DNA of 64,000 bases from Steromphala cineraria (GCA_916613615.1 OU744731.1:12716726-12780725), one strand, 5' to 3'; shown: positions 23,701 to 35,984, counted from the first letter of the stretch. Notes: generated from the letters alone by a model not told the origin. A program made the numbers and translations.

Positions 23701-24530
23701 ATAAATGTTATCAAATGCACGGCAATGCTTTTTAAATCAAAAGTCACAGTTAAACACGTACCATTTTCTGTTAAGCTACGTGAATGCATTTCCTTATTTG
23801 TTAAACGGCGTTTCCAATGAAATGGTTGCATGCCGTTTTCGCATAAAAAGGGACATACATTTAAAGGAATAAAATATCTCATGAAAATGAAGAACCTTTA
23901 AAGTGCATTTATAATGTGTTCGGATAACTTATTCGTATCATTCAATAAACCGTTATTTGAACATACATGTCTGCGTTTCAATCTGAGTATGCGACTTCAT
24001 ATGTCTCCTTTTTCAGAGCAAGTTAGTTTAAAAAATATCTATTACGTTTTGATACTATGTATTAGTGGGTGGTTACAAAAGCAACTTATTTGGGTTATAT
24101 AACTACAGCTTCATTTAAGAAGACACACTCGTGTCATGAAGAAGCCTTGATCTTGCTATTCAGATCATAATACAATTCATCTCTTACTATGGTGAAGCTG
24201 TTTGATCCAAGGCTATAGAGCAATCAACGACTGCGTAAATATCATATATAATGATACGAAAACATCCCTCGGGGTTGTATTTACGTGTATGCTATTGGAG
24301 GATAATTGTATAATATCATATAATTTGCAAGTATTTATAGCCTTCGTTCAGAAAAAAACATGTTTATTTTGGGGCTAATTCTGCGCTTAAAATACAAAAA
24401 TAAAGCAACTGAAATTTCCTGTAAATAACAATCTTTCTTGTAATTCGATCGAGGAATTTTTATACACAACCTTGGTTATAAATAAATAATATCTGTCTTA
24501 AATTGCCTATCCTTATTGGCGTTCCTTCAG

Positions 24531-24595
24531 CAGAAATATTGAAAAAAGCCCAAGACGCCGAATCGTTCTGTTGCCATGGAAATGTGAATGTTTAG
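24531..24595 (+). CDS. Candidate 3' exon, unidentified
   Basis: A strong acceptor (CCTTATTGGCGTTCCTTCAG) precedes a GC-richer open segment. In phase 1, as left by the 18549 exon, it reads Ala then EILKKAQDAESFCCHGNVNV and a TAG. A weak donor (AAT|GTGAAT at 24584) offers an internal-exon alternative. Phase agreement with 16603 and 18549 supports membership of one gene, here its C terminus. Note that GTTGCCATGGAAA (24570-24582) also matches an RFX X-box, so the conservation could be regulatory. No family recognised. Confidence 0.3.
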
Positions 24596-25219
24596 ATGTT
24601 GATAGTCGATTAGAGCGTGGGCGAACCCAAGAGCATGTACTGATGCCTGGCCGTGTGTACTGTTACAGCATCTATAGATGTAACAGACTTGCTCTTAGTG
24701 CCTGAACACTCCATTCGTCCACATCATTTAATATGAAACTATCAATTGAAGATTTAAATGAAAAAGAATGGTTTACCGTTGCGTCAAGGAGAACATAATT
24801 TTACTCCCTCTATATCTAGTGCACGAGTTTTTTTAAACAAGGGATATCAGTGCATTGCAATAGAGGTCGTGTGGAAGTGTTAGTGTTTTTGTTTAGAGAG
24901 AATTATAAAGTAGGACAGATAACGTTTTTCTACCCAATCTGTCCTATGTTCTTCTTTTGATACATTTCTAATATATCATACACAAATCGAACAATAGCTA
25001 CATACATATATGCCTTGGTGCAGAAATACTGCGTTTGTTACACGAATACAAGATAATTAAATAATCAAACATTATAAAAATAAAAATAAAAAAAATAAAA
25101 AATATCCGTCCGTCTTCTTTTGGAAAATAAACAGAGTTGTGTTTCCTAATATTACGACATCCTTTCAATATTTTGCCATTGTGTTGATTAATCATAGTTA
25201 AGATAATCAACAAGTTCTG

Positions 25220-25555
25220 AGGTAGTATAGCACGTTTGTTTAGAACATAAAATGATCTCAGGAAAACAAGAAACAAATGTAACTAATAGTAACAACATAC
25301 ATGTACTTCTTATTTTATAATCAAAGAATGCACTTCTGAAACAAACAATGATCAGTTAAGCCATGTGATTTGTCAACATAATAAATAAAAGGTGATAACA
25401 CTGCAGTGGTTTGTTCTTGATAGTTAATTATATCTTATACTCTTATGCATTATTAGGTTGAGAAATGGAATGTTTGACTCTTTGAAGTTGATACAGTTTC
25501 TATACTGGAAATTTGAAGAAATATAATAAAAAAACCCGTTCTACTGTCTCTTTAC
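25220..25555 (+). mobile_element. TTAA MITE family, heavily diverged copy
   Basis: Left end GTAGTATAGCACGTTTGTTT, then ATGATCTCAGGAAAAC (GATGTCAGGAAAATG block) and right end CGTTCTACTGTCTCTTTA match the family termini with many changes. Size of about 335 bases agrees with intact copies. Confidence 0.5.
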
Positions 25556-26640
25556 GGTGTTATAAGCAAAACACAGCAGCACTAGAAAGTGATTAAATAT
25601 ATATATTTATAAGTTTTTGGTGATAGTAATTTGGTTCATTCTTATTCAAATAATGACCTAAATGTCCACATGTAGGGAAAAAGAAATGGCGTAATATTTT
25701 AAAACTTTCTTCATGTTTGTTGAAATGTTTGAAAAAAGAATGTATCTTTTATGCATTTTTCCGTGATATATTACATATATGACTAATAATTCCTTAAAGT
25801 GTACCTCATTTGAAGCTATAAGTAAACTATATCCATCTTATATAGAACGTGTCTCTCATCACTCTATTGAAGTGGCGTACTTAAATCTGTGATGCAGATT
25901 GTAAATGTTTTATATGGTGAGAAGTTAATAAACAGTTATGATAAAATCACCATTTTGAAAAGAAATCAAGATTTGACAATAAACCTTACCTTGTCCTGTC
26001 TGTCACTTTGGACATTGAAAGTGTTACAAGACTATTCTTGTTTTTGGGTTTGGAGGTTCAAATAAAATCTTGTGAAAAAGTTTGAAACAAATAATTTTGC
26101 CTTTCATAATAAAGATAGTTTGTTAGATGTTCGACCTTTTACCATGTGGATCAATTACATGATTTGAATGTTTGTAAAGACAATGTAACATTGAACCCAT
26201 GAACTGAATAAAAAAAAAACAACCAAACAAATTACATGTCGTCGCACCTGACTCAACCAGTGTTTCCAAACAGTAGTAACCCAAGTTATATCTACGTGTT
26301 AGTAACCATAGCTAGATATGACAAAAGATATCTCTGAAGGAAGAATATTACTCAACAAAACCTGTATATCGCTTTTCTGCCGTTCTCTACCCAACCTTTT
26401 TATCAATGGAAAACACTAATTAGGCATAAAAGTATTTTAAATGACTTGAGTCAGATAAGTTTTTTAAGTCATTCATCAAGATAATTTTGTTACCAAAAGC
26501 AAGTGGCAATGAGTTGCACACCTTTTTCATTACCCGTTTAATCAACAATGCGTGTGAAGAGTTCTTAAAACAAAAAAAGAGACAAAACATAACCACAGAA
26601 CGAAGACCTCCTCAACAAAAGGGATTGTCTTGGTTAGAGG
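25556..26640. other. AT-rich stretch without recognised gene
   Basis: Nothing supported on either strand. Confidence 0.5.
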
Positions 26641-26648
26641 ACTCGTCT

Positions 26649-26673
26649 GTCACGTGACCCACCCACCGGAAGT
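26649..26673. promoter_or_regulatory. Palindromic E-box next to an ETS site
   Basis: GTCACGTGAC (perfect USF/TFE3-type palindrome) is followed 7 bases later by CCGGAAGT, a perfect ETS site, in a GC-richer patch. The combination is typical of animal core promoters. I find no start exon adjacent on either strand, so its target is unknown. Confidence 0.35.
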
Positions 26674-26699
26674 TCTTTGTGAAAAATGAAAGATTGACA

Positions 26700-27766
26700 A
26701 CGTGTTGCATCGATAGGAATGAACAATTCTGATCTTATTACGTTAGATTTCAACGTTAATTTTGATACATGATAAAATTCACAGTTGGATTAAATTGTAA
26801 CACAATATTTGAACGTTAATTGTGATACGTGATAAAATTCATAATTGAATTAAAATGTAATTTTTTTTTGATTAAATCATTTTTATTTTTACAATTGAAG
26901 TGTTTGTTTAATCAAACATAATATGGTATAATATCATGAACAAATTTACATAGAATTACATGAAATTTGGATTATTTAGCAAATAGAACAGAAAAACTGA
27001 TTCAAATCCTTCAACAATTGTTATCTCTCACAAGAAAGAGGCGGAAAAAAATATATATCAATACAAAACAACGAGGATCAAAAGATTTTAAAGGTCATCA
27101 CTACTACAAAGACAGTAGTGAAGATACACTTAGACTATTGTAGATATGGTAGTATGATATATTCTCCAGATGTTGTCAATGGTGGTGTGACATATGCCCA
27201 TCCTATGTAACATGACACCACACTGACTCAAACTGGGATAGGCGACTTGGGATTATTGTTCGCCATTATCAATAAAACCAAATAAATGTGAGGATTGTAG
27301 ATTTTTTATGAAGACTTTAGAAAAACAGGTTAATAAAGCGGCTAGGAAAGAAACTGATATTTTGAAATTTTGCCCACGTCTGACTATAAATCCGAATAAA
27401 TGAAAAGTTTCGATAGAGACGAACATGTTCTTCGTTAACCAAGAGGTTAGGGAAGAAGTTTGATATTAAAGAATATTAAGAACATTGATAAAATATATAT
27501 TTTTAAAAGGTTTGTAAGAATGCATTATCTATAAAACGACTTTCTTGAAAAATAAACTTGTGATAAAATCAACTTTTATTAGCTTTTCAGTATGTTAAAA
27601 AGTTTGGAACACATTAAATGTACATAATTAACACATAAAGATAGCATTTCATTTTATATATAAGCGGCACTGATTCACAGAAGTTGCACCAATCACATCT
27701 TTTGATGACGTTGGTTTGTACCAGTCTTTAGATACATGTACATGTACATACAAGAAAGTTATGTTA
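26700..27766. other. AT-rich stretch without recognised gene
   Basis: Contains a short duplication: GAACGTTAATT(T/G)TGATAC(A/G)TG occurs near 26751 and 26812. No exon supported. Confidence 0.45.
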
Positions 27767-27772
27767 CGAATT

Positions 27773-29132
27773 TACGGAAGCATCCTAGTGCCACAGTGAG
27801 AATTTTTTTTATCTCCTAATTAGGAGATACTATCTCCTAATTAGGAGATACTAACTCCTAATTAGGACTTAGTTATCACCTAATTAGGACTTAGTTATCA
27901 CCTAATTAGGACTTAGTTATCACCTAATTAGGACTTAGATATCACCTACTTAGGACTTAGTTATCACCTAATTAGGAGATACTAACTCCTAATTACGAGA
28001 AACTAAGTCCTAATTACGAGATACTAAGTCCTAATTAGGACTTAGCTGTCACCTAATTAGTACTTAGCTTTCACCTAATTAGGACTTATTATCTACCTAT
28101 TAGGTGATTGCTAGGTCTAACTTCTAATGACCGATAACGCCCATACTTTAAAAGTATATTATACATGATCTATGCTATAAAAGACTCACAAAAGCACTAA
28201 AGATCATAATATATTTTGTCTTTCATATAATAATAAAGGTTTAGGAGAAAGTTTATAGACTCGTGGAAAACATTATTGACCGAGGACGAAGTCCGAGGTC
28301 AATATTGTTTTCCTCAGATCAATAAAACATTCACCATTGCATAATTGTTTTATTATTCAGAGATACAAAAACGAAAAGACAACAAAAACTACGGCTAACT
28401 ACGGGAATTTGGTTCGATTCTGATCATGACGTCATTGTCCACTTGTCCCAAAGCAATTGAACCTTATTGCTGTAGATCACGTAGTCTTTTTCGTGTTTTC
28501 CTTTTTGTATCGAAGCGTAATAAAATAAATGTGAACTGGTGAATTCGGTCCAGCCCTCTTTCTATGAACCCGAGGAAAACAATATTGACCTCTGACTTCG
28601 TCCTTGGTCAATATTGTTTCCTCAAATCCATTAACTTTGTCCTCGGTCAATATTGTTTTCCTAGGGTCCATAAAACAGGTATAGACCTCATCACCAGTCA
28701 ATATTTATAATGTCATTTATTTCATTCAACTTATCAAACTACATTGTAAATATTTGTAAAAGGATAAAAATATATAGGTCTGCAGGTCTTTAGTGCTTTT
28801 GTGAGTCTTTTATAGCATAGATCGTGTATAATATACTTTTAAAGTATGGGCGTTATCGGTCATTAGAAGTTAGACCTAGCAATCACCTAATAGGTAGATA
28901 ATAAGTCCTAATTAGGTGAAAGCTAAGTACTAATTAGGTGATAGCTAAGTCCTAATTAGGTGATAACTAAGTCCTAATTAGGTGATAACTAAGTCCTAAT
29001 TAGGTGATAACTAAGTCCTAATTAGGTGATAACTAATTCCTAATTAGGAGTTAGTATATCCTAATTAGGAGATAGTATCTCCTAATTAGGAGATAAAAAA
29101 AATTCTCACTGTGGCACTAGGATGCTTCCGTA
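27773..29132. mobile_element. Foldback transposon, 1,360 bp, 6-bp target duplication
   Basis: Flanked by CGAATT on both sides (27767-27772 and 29133-29138). Termini are TACGGAAGCATCCTAGTGCC and its exact complement. Left arm 27773-28202 and right arm 28787-29132 are long inverted repeats, each filled with tandem units built on the palindrome CCTAATTAGG plus ACTTAGTTATCA. The left arm is longer because it has more units. The central 584 bases hold several copies of GGTCAATATTGTTTTCCT in both orientations and a hairpin around GGACGAAGTCC. The TAC terminus and 6-bp duplication recall IS3EU-type DNA transposons (from memory). No transposase is visible; it is non-autonomous. Reverse-strand ORFs of the centre are repeat-derived. 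Confidence 0.92.
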
Positions 29133-29138
29133 CGAATT

Positions 29139-31637
29139 AGTTGTGTACAGTAATGTACTTGTCCGTAGATGTTGATACATGGCAATAACGTAATTATGTA
29201 TGCTTATTCAATATAGTTTATATTCATAATCCCCCATCCTTCATAAGACCTTTCTTACAACAATAAACAGAATGTATAAATATGACCATTGATATAGTTT
29301 ACATGCCACCCGTTAAATAGCAGTCACCTTTCAATCTGATCTGAATAAATCTTCAATACAAACATGGTTCTTCCTTGACGGAAAGTCGAATATTCTTCAA
29401 GACACCAATGGTGACTTAAGTAGCCCAAATAACCAGAAACGTCGTAAAGCATAACTTCTACGGAAACTAAACTTCTAAACTTACATATGCAAGTAGTTCA
29501 GAAGCTTATAATAAAAGTATTTCCATTAAAGATTTCTTGTTTCATACCTATCCTTTTCGTTCGTTTCATTCATTGGTGGCCCACGCTCATAGTTTTCAGA
29601 TTGAATATTTTAACTTTTAATATTTTAAGATCCTAATGAAAATATGACATGTGTACTTAATTATGGAGATCAATTCTAATTGGTTATGTCTGCAGAATTG
29701 ATAATATTCGTCTTTGAGTGTGGGTTCCCATTACTGTGGGTTGAAGCAATTACATCTTCCGGCCCGTTTTGCCACAATCTCATTAAATACGATGGTAATT
29801 TTGCTGCACAAACTTTACCAGATTTTGTTTACGGCAAGGTTGCACAATCTAGATCTTCATTGATTGGGATGTTGACGATACAAATAGGTCGACGGACTTT
29901 ATTTTAAACTATTTATACATAATTTTTACCATACATTTTCAGTCTTATTAATGTCCTATGGTTTGATATAATTTAAAAAAAAGATTGTTTGTCATCAAAC
30001 AAATCCCTTGTTACTCATTGACAATGTCCAAGTTTATATCCGGCCTGAAGGCGTTGTGAACTTTCTATACGAATACATTTCGACGAAAATCTCTTGATCT
30101 TAAGCCCCAACTCATCCAACTTGTTATACACTGTAATTGATGTATAAGAAACAAACAAAAATGACAAAATGGTATTCAGATGATAGTCTTCAATCCAAAC
30201 CATAACAAGACAAAAAAAAATAAAAAAAATTCAGAAAATGAAAAATTCCAGATGCTCCTTTTTAATGTGTTCAATTAGTTTATCACTTTTTGTCATATAT
30301 CTTATATCGTCCTTATGTTTTCCAGTTATTCTATCTATATGTAAGCTTTTTCAAATAAAGCTTTTTAAAAATAATTTTCCAACAATACTTCATCAAAAAT
30401 CATTGTCATACAAATCATTTGATCGTGAGTCAAGAATCCAAGAAAAGAATATGAGAGACCCAACTGCAGTCTACCTGCGACTATATACACGAGTGAAGGA
30501 GCTATTTGTCCGTGGCCTTGTATTGATAGAGCGTGCAGTGAGCCTGTCACTGATAGGGCTGGCTGGTCGATATTTCTCGTGATATATTCCAGTGCGGGGG
30601 CGGCTTCTCACTACTGCCATTTCCATGTTCAGAACACATTGGACTCGAATCAGGATAAGAGTAACAGAATTATTTGTCAGGTTGAGTGGACACATATTAC
30701 ATCATCATCTCATTTAAATGACGTTGTGGGTATGAGGGAAACATTATCATTTCTCATGTAGGGAGGGTAATATTTACATCAATCTAATCGAAATAAGCTA
30801 TTTATTACACTGCATTACTTTGCGCATAAAGGACAGTTAAATTATAATCGTATGTTAGTGAGAATGATCACCACGTTTATATATGTGAATACCAAAAGCT
30901 ATCGTCATCAATACATAATGGGATGAATCAAAATTCGTGGTTTTTATCATGAATGCAGAATATATATATATTATGTAATTGCACAATTCATATAACAATG
31001 ATCGATGTCTCCTATATATGATTATCCGTCAATTTGCCATTTGAAGTTTCAGAGTGACACGTTATTAAATTTTTTCGAGCTATTTCAAGTAGACAGTTGA
31101 AAAATCTCTGCTTATACATAAGTATATTTCTTCAATATTTCCCAGAGTGTGTACGGAACAACTACGTTTTGTTGATTTCACACTCCAGATAGGGTTTCGA
31201 GAATATGATGAAAAAATGCTGATGATGAAAATATAACATAAAAAAGTCACCTCTTTCATGTTATTGATACATAGAATTTTTCTCTTTTAACGTTTGTCAT
31301 TACTTATATATACCAAGCATAACACATAAACATGGTCTAGATTGTCGGCGAAATGGCGATTCAGATGATTTCATGTTATATGAAACACATAATTTTTCTC
31401 TTTTATCACAACGTTTGTGTATAATTCTTAATGTTTATGTCACCTTTCAATAGATTATGGTTTGTCATTACTTATATACCAAGTATAACACATGATCATG
31501 GTCTTTTCCTGGAGAACAATCTAGATTCTTGGAGAAATGGCGATTCAGATGAACCCAACCGACTTGAATGGTACTTCAGAGCGGTATTAACGATTTTGAA
31601 GGTCGGAGAATCGTATTGCAATTCCGAAAAACGGAGT
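29139..31637. other. AT-rich stretch with weak exon-like segments only
   Basis: A possible 50-base minus-strand exon at 29754-29803 (acceptor GTTTGTGCAG, donor GAT|GTAATT, product KLPSYLMRLWQNGPED) is noted in the findings. A plus ORF at 30238-30582 is AT-biased and lacks gene signals. Confidence 0.4.
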
Positions 31638-31971
31638 TTAAAGTGGCAGTAGCAAGTTTTTGGGGAGAATTTGAGGTGATGTCAGGAAAATGAAAATAAA
31701 TGGTTCCGGCTGAAAGACAATGCATTTAAAGTAAGTACTAATAAATCAAATATATAATGAAACTATCAGCCATTAGTTTCCTGTTTCATACACAAAATGA
31801 ATTAGAGGTGTTCATACCAAAAAGGCTGCCAATAGACTTTATATGAATCTTAATATTTTGTTCTCTGACTATGGATAATTGAATTGTGTAATGAGATTTT
31901 TGACACTCTCAAAATAATACATAAGCGTTGACGTACACTGATCAGTGAAAAATGTGATATTGCCCCTTTAA
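31638..31971 (+). mobile_element. TTAA-flanked MITE family, copy 3
   Basis: TTAA at both ends (31638-31641 and 31968-31971), left end AGTGGCAGTAGCAAGTTTTT, GGTGATGTCAGGAAAATG block and a degraded right end ATGTGATATTGCCCC. About 334 bases. Confidence 0.85.
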
Positions 31972-33075
31972 AATCTTTGCACATAAACAAGACACCTAAA
32001 AGGTTAACACTAAATTCTCTCTCATGTTTAGATTCTATTAGAAAAAGAAGGTACACCATGTGAAACATAATGTTTTGCGTCTGACGTCTCGACTTTTTGT
32101 TGATGCTCAAAAATTGTTCAGATTTTGGGAGAAGATTCTTAGAAAGATAGACAAGAAATTAACCACTTTTCATAATCTTAAGCAGGCGAAGTGAAAAATA
32201 TATCATCTTAACAGACAAAGAAGTTGAAATTGTTAAAGATGAAATGAAAAAACATTCAAAATAAGAAATTGAGAAGATAAGGTCATTTCAGGTTTTGAGA
32301 TGAATCATATTATTCTGAAGTTTCTTTCTCTAAAGATTCTTTTGTAACTGAGCATCGAGTTGATAAACAACTTGACCTTCAGCTGTCTATTAACTTCAAA
32401 TAGAGATTTCTCAAAGAAAATCAGTGTCAATTTCATCTGTGCTAAATGATGGAACGCAAGACGTAAACATACTAAGGGCAGTCTCACGTGTAACCTTAAG
32501 GCATCTAGCACGTGTTGAATTACCTTCAACAACAATGTGTTTCTTGGTAGTTAGGGATTAGCGGCGCACGAACATAGCGAAAATATAACTCGGGAAAGAC
32601 AATCTCTCATTCCCCGTTAGTTCATTCTTCATTTCGAAGTGTTTCTTTCGAGTAAATAAATGTCTGAATTATGAAAACCATCATCCTTCTCAGTAATCAA
32701 CCAAAAGTATAATTTCAAAATCAGTTATACAAAATAACAGAACAGTCACCATTCAAAACTAATAGTTAAATGTAACGGAATGGACTGAACAAAAACAACT
32801 TTATAGGTTTTGTTTAATCAGAGTTAATATTGACATTTGGTCATAATACTGATATTATCGTTGTGCAATTTACATGTTTATCATCATCCGACTGTTTATT
32901 CATCATGACATATTTTTGTATTTTTGTATCATATCATTCATATACTAGTATTCATATAAGCAATCGCTTGATTACCAATCCGGTTCCTTCCTCATGGATA
33001 AACTTATGTTTAAACCAAGTGACCTATTAGTAGAGGTGTAAGTGGACATTATTTTGACTTGGACTGATTTTACAG

Positions 33076-33182
33076 AAGACAGAGAACACGGGTTGAAGTT
33101 AGCATTTGGTGTAACATCAAGAAACACAAATGGTTGCCACAAAACGACATCTATTTATCTAATAAGACGTTTAAAGTTATAT
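33076..33182 (+). CDS. Candidate internal exon, unidentified (pairs with 35764)
   Basis: Acceptor GACTGATTTTACAG and donor ATAT|GTGAGT bound 107 bases. Two frames are open. The better one includes TRVEVSIWCNIKKHKWLPQN and DIYLSNKTFKVI. It ends with one base (T), which joined to GC at the start of the 35764 candidate gives Cys. A MITE (33329-33668) then lies in the intervening intron. I recognise no family. Support is splice sites, an open frame and phase match only. Confidence 0.3.
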
Positions 33183-33328
33183 GTGAGTCCGTTAAGTTCG
33201 TTTGAATTATACATTTGTAAGGAGGGTTCTGAAAATAACCTCCTTTTTATGTAAATTTAGACTTTGAAATGTTAGCTCCCTTCTGATTGGACATAACAAG
33301 GTCATATGACCGGTATACATTTCAATGA

Positions 33329-33668
33329 GCACGTAGCACGTTTTTTTGAGGAATACAAGGTGATGTCAGGAAATTGAAAATAAATGGTATTTGAAAGACA
33401 ATGTACATTTATTTAAACTAAATGGAGCAGTTATAATTCAAATATATAACGTAAAGGTTAGCGTAAAGGTTTTTCTTGCACAAAACAATAAAAGGTGTTC
33501 ACACAAAATGGCCGCCAATGGATTTTATGTGAATCTTCATACTTGTTCCTCTGACTCTGGATGGTTGGCTTGTGTAATGAGATTTTTGACACCGTCAAAA
33601 TAATACATCTAACTTGAGTTTACAATTATCAGTGAAAATTTATCAAAAACGTGCTACTTCTCCTTTAA
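33329..33668 (+). mobile_element. TTAA-flanked MITE family, copy 4
   Basis: Left terminus partly lost (CGTAGCACGTTTTTTTGAGG), right terminus ACGTGCTACTTCTCCTTTAA. The GGTGATGTCAGG block and the TTCACACAAAATGGCCGCCA hairpin are intact. Confidence 0.85.
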
Positions 33669-34290
33669 AGTTGAGGTTATCCAAAATGACCGTCGCATTT
33701 TGGCGCTTAAACAAATATTGCATGCTGATTTGACGAAAACGAAAACATGTAGATGTAAGGACGTAATTTAGCATTGCGCTGTGATAAAACCATCATATAA
33801 TACTGTTTTCACAAATATATTTTTGAAAGGTGTTCAGATCAGACCAGCTATTTACAATTGAGTATGAAAAAATGATTAAAACAATCTTTTAGGAAACAAG
33901 TTAGATATATTTCGTAATATATTCTGCGAAGTATCTTTAATAAGTGAACTCACACGAGAAACGTGGAATAATGTAAGCGGAGCGTAGGGCCTGTTGCATA
34001 GAAAGTTTTTTAGCTTTGCATTTATCTTTTATGTTACTCTTTTCTAAAACTAGACTTCCCTTAATTTCCAGTCAGAATTGTGAGAAATGAACTTCATAAT
34101 ATGTTTGTCTCTAAGGTGATGACCAGTTTGAAAGTTGTAAGTTAAACATTTGCTGCGCGAGCTACGACAGTTATACAAGTTTAACTTTCGACTTTCAAAC
34201 ATTTTAAAATCGTGTCGACAAACAGATGATTATTCAATTCATTTCTTAAAAGTGTGTGCATGGCAAGTCGAGACAAACCGTAGTTAGATA

Positions 34291-34310
34291 CAGTCGAACC
34301 TCGTTTATCC
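34291..34310 (-). mobile_element. pogo/Tigger-type terminal inverted repeat
   Basis: CAGTCGAACCTCGTTTATCC directly after TA matches the typical end of pogo/Tigger transposons (CAGT..AACCTCG.TTATCC, TA target). The transposase relic at 34499-34713 reads towards it, so this is the element's 3' end. The other end was not found. Confidence 0.7.
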
Positions 34311-34498
34311 TTCGTTACAGCTGAAAATCGTCCGGATAGCGAATCATCCGGTTATCTGAATCACAAGAAAAAACGAAATTGCTTGGCCCATCATGAAAGT
34401 TTATTTCATTCAAATTTAACAATGTTATATCATACATCAATAATAAATAATAATACAAGCTTATGTGATACACGGAACGCGAAACATAGTCCGTCACC

Positions 34499-34713
34499 TT
34501 ACAGAAAATCTGTGATCACAGTTTGCTTCTGTTTTATATCAGGTATTCTTCGCAGCAAGTCCATAAGTACTCGTACAGCTTCCTCGTCACATACACTTCT
34601 GGGTCGAAATCCCTACCAAAACACCTCGGTCGTCTTGCTTTGTCGATCACAAAAGGTTTGATCTTAATTGTGCCGCCACTAGCATTAGAGCATAGCACTA
34701 CTGTAATGCTACT
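34499..34713 (-). pseudogene. Tigger/pogo transposase relic (DDE fragment and C terminus)
   Basis: Minus-strand frame ending at 34534 encodes about 60 residues including ITVVLCSNASGG, KPFVIDKARRPRCF and GRDFDP. This matches the part of the Tigger/jerky DDE domain that reads TVLLCANADG...LVIGK...PRCF. A second frame, overlapping and ending at 34499, gives EEAVRVLMDLL and then KQKQTVITDF before a stop. This recalls the KQTTITDFF tail of pogo-like transposases. The two frames suggest a deletion that joined the DDE core to the C terminus out of frame. The family acts as a cut-and-paste nuclease at TA sites; this copy is dead. Upstream codons are not recognisable. A terminal repeat lies 208 bases beyond. 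Confidence 0.7.
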
Positions 34714-35763
34714 TTATTACTGTAGGATGTTTTCACAACTGACAAGTTGTTCTCACGTGTCAATTAACACGCGTGTATAAGATATAAGATAGATAAGAAA
34801 AGGTTTGCTGTGTGTATTCAGGGTATCAATACCTTGATGGAGTTCGGAAATGAGTTTAACTCAGATATGGTTTTTGTGGGAAAATCTTTGCTGCTTTTAT
34901 GAAATCTAATTTGACAAGGGATTTTGATGAATATGTCTTCTTGTTCCGTACTGAACTTAATAATTTCATGTTTGGAAATAATTGTTGAAATGCATAGCCG
35001 TGAAAATTCCTCTGCCGGAGTTCTCTCCAAAAGTTTGTTCGCCTATTTGTATATTAAAGTGTTCGTATCGTAAACTTGGAAGTTTGTTTGGGCGTCATTT
35101 GCATTATTGACAAAACGTCATCGTTTTCCATTCAATTGATTTTTGAAATTTTAGATCATGGGATCCCTAGGCCCCTGACATTTGTATGAAAACACGAAAG
35201 ACAAGATGTGTAAAATTCCGGAAAGTTCCGTTTTATTTTTGCAAAGATCTTTTAAATATAAATTTGATTAGAATAAGTTAATCATCACTGCACCGTTTTA
35301 GTTAAAAAAAATATTAATATGAATAAAATATAGCAAACTATTGCACTACGATATAATCTAAAGTGAACAAACGTTCTTGATGCAGCAGTTAAATAATCAT
35401 TGCTTACCAGTAATTAACTATTATCCTATTAAAATGTAACCCATCTCTACAGATATATAAATAGAACTGCGAATTTTACCTTGAGCGCCACCATGTCAAT
35501 TTCAAAGATTGATTTAGTTTTCACATGTTCTATCATTTTTGCTGACGTTGCATTACGTAAGATGTAGACAAGAAAGCAGGTAACTGTGCAAGACACATGG
35601 CCTTCACATGTCTTGTGATTCCGAAAGTAAGCAAGAAAAAAAATCTTTATAGAAACATTGACATATATACTTAAGAAGATTGAGAACATTCGGCTCAAAC
35701 ACGCACGCTTTGACACTTCTTGACGGTATGTAGGCGACTGATAAAAAATAAATCTTCCCACAG

Positions 35764-35827
35764 GCGAACCGTGCCCCAGACTTAAAAAAAACCAGGAAGT
35801 TATAACATGGCTCTGCAATGATGTTAT
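35764..35827 (+). CDS. Candidate internal exon, unidentified
   Basis: A good acceptor (AATCTTCCCACAG) and donor (TTAT|GTAAGA) bound 64 bases. Only one frame is open; it gives EPCPRLKKNQEVITWLCNDV with two bases at each side. It is phase-compatible with the 33076-33182 candidate. The product is hydrophilic with two Cys. No family recognised. The long minus-strand ORF over the same DNA is treated as spurious. Confidence 0.3.
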
Positions 35828-35984
35828 GTAAGATGCAGGAATTACAGTTAATATGGTTTGTCGGACAGTAGACAAATTCCACTGTCTTAACCTACATCCT
35901 GCTCTGTTGATTCGGCTACTTGTTTTGGGCCCGAATATAGGCTTAGTGGCATTATAGCACAAAAATGACAATTTTGGTTTTGTG

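Noticed and set aside
28395..28415. GGTTCGATTCTG resembling a tRNA B box
   Set aside because: No matching A box, acceptor stem or anticodon arm nearby. No tRNA gene found anywhere in the window.
28477..28701. 74-codon minus ORF inside the foldback element
   Set aside because: Composed largely of the internal GGTCAATATTGTTTTCCT repeats; no domain.
30238..30582. 114-codon plus ORF with a hydrophobic start
   Set aside because: AT-driven hydrophobic codons, no promoter or splice signal, and minus frames also open.
32305..32535. 76-codon minus ORF
   Set aside because: Splice sites are poor (GTCAAG, GTAATT) and no domain is seen.
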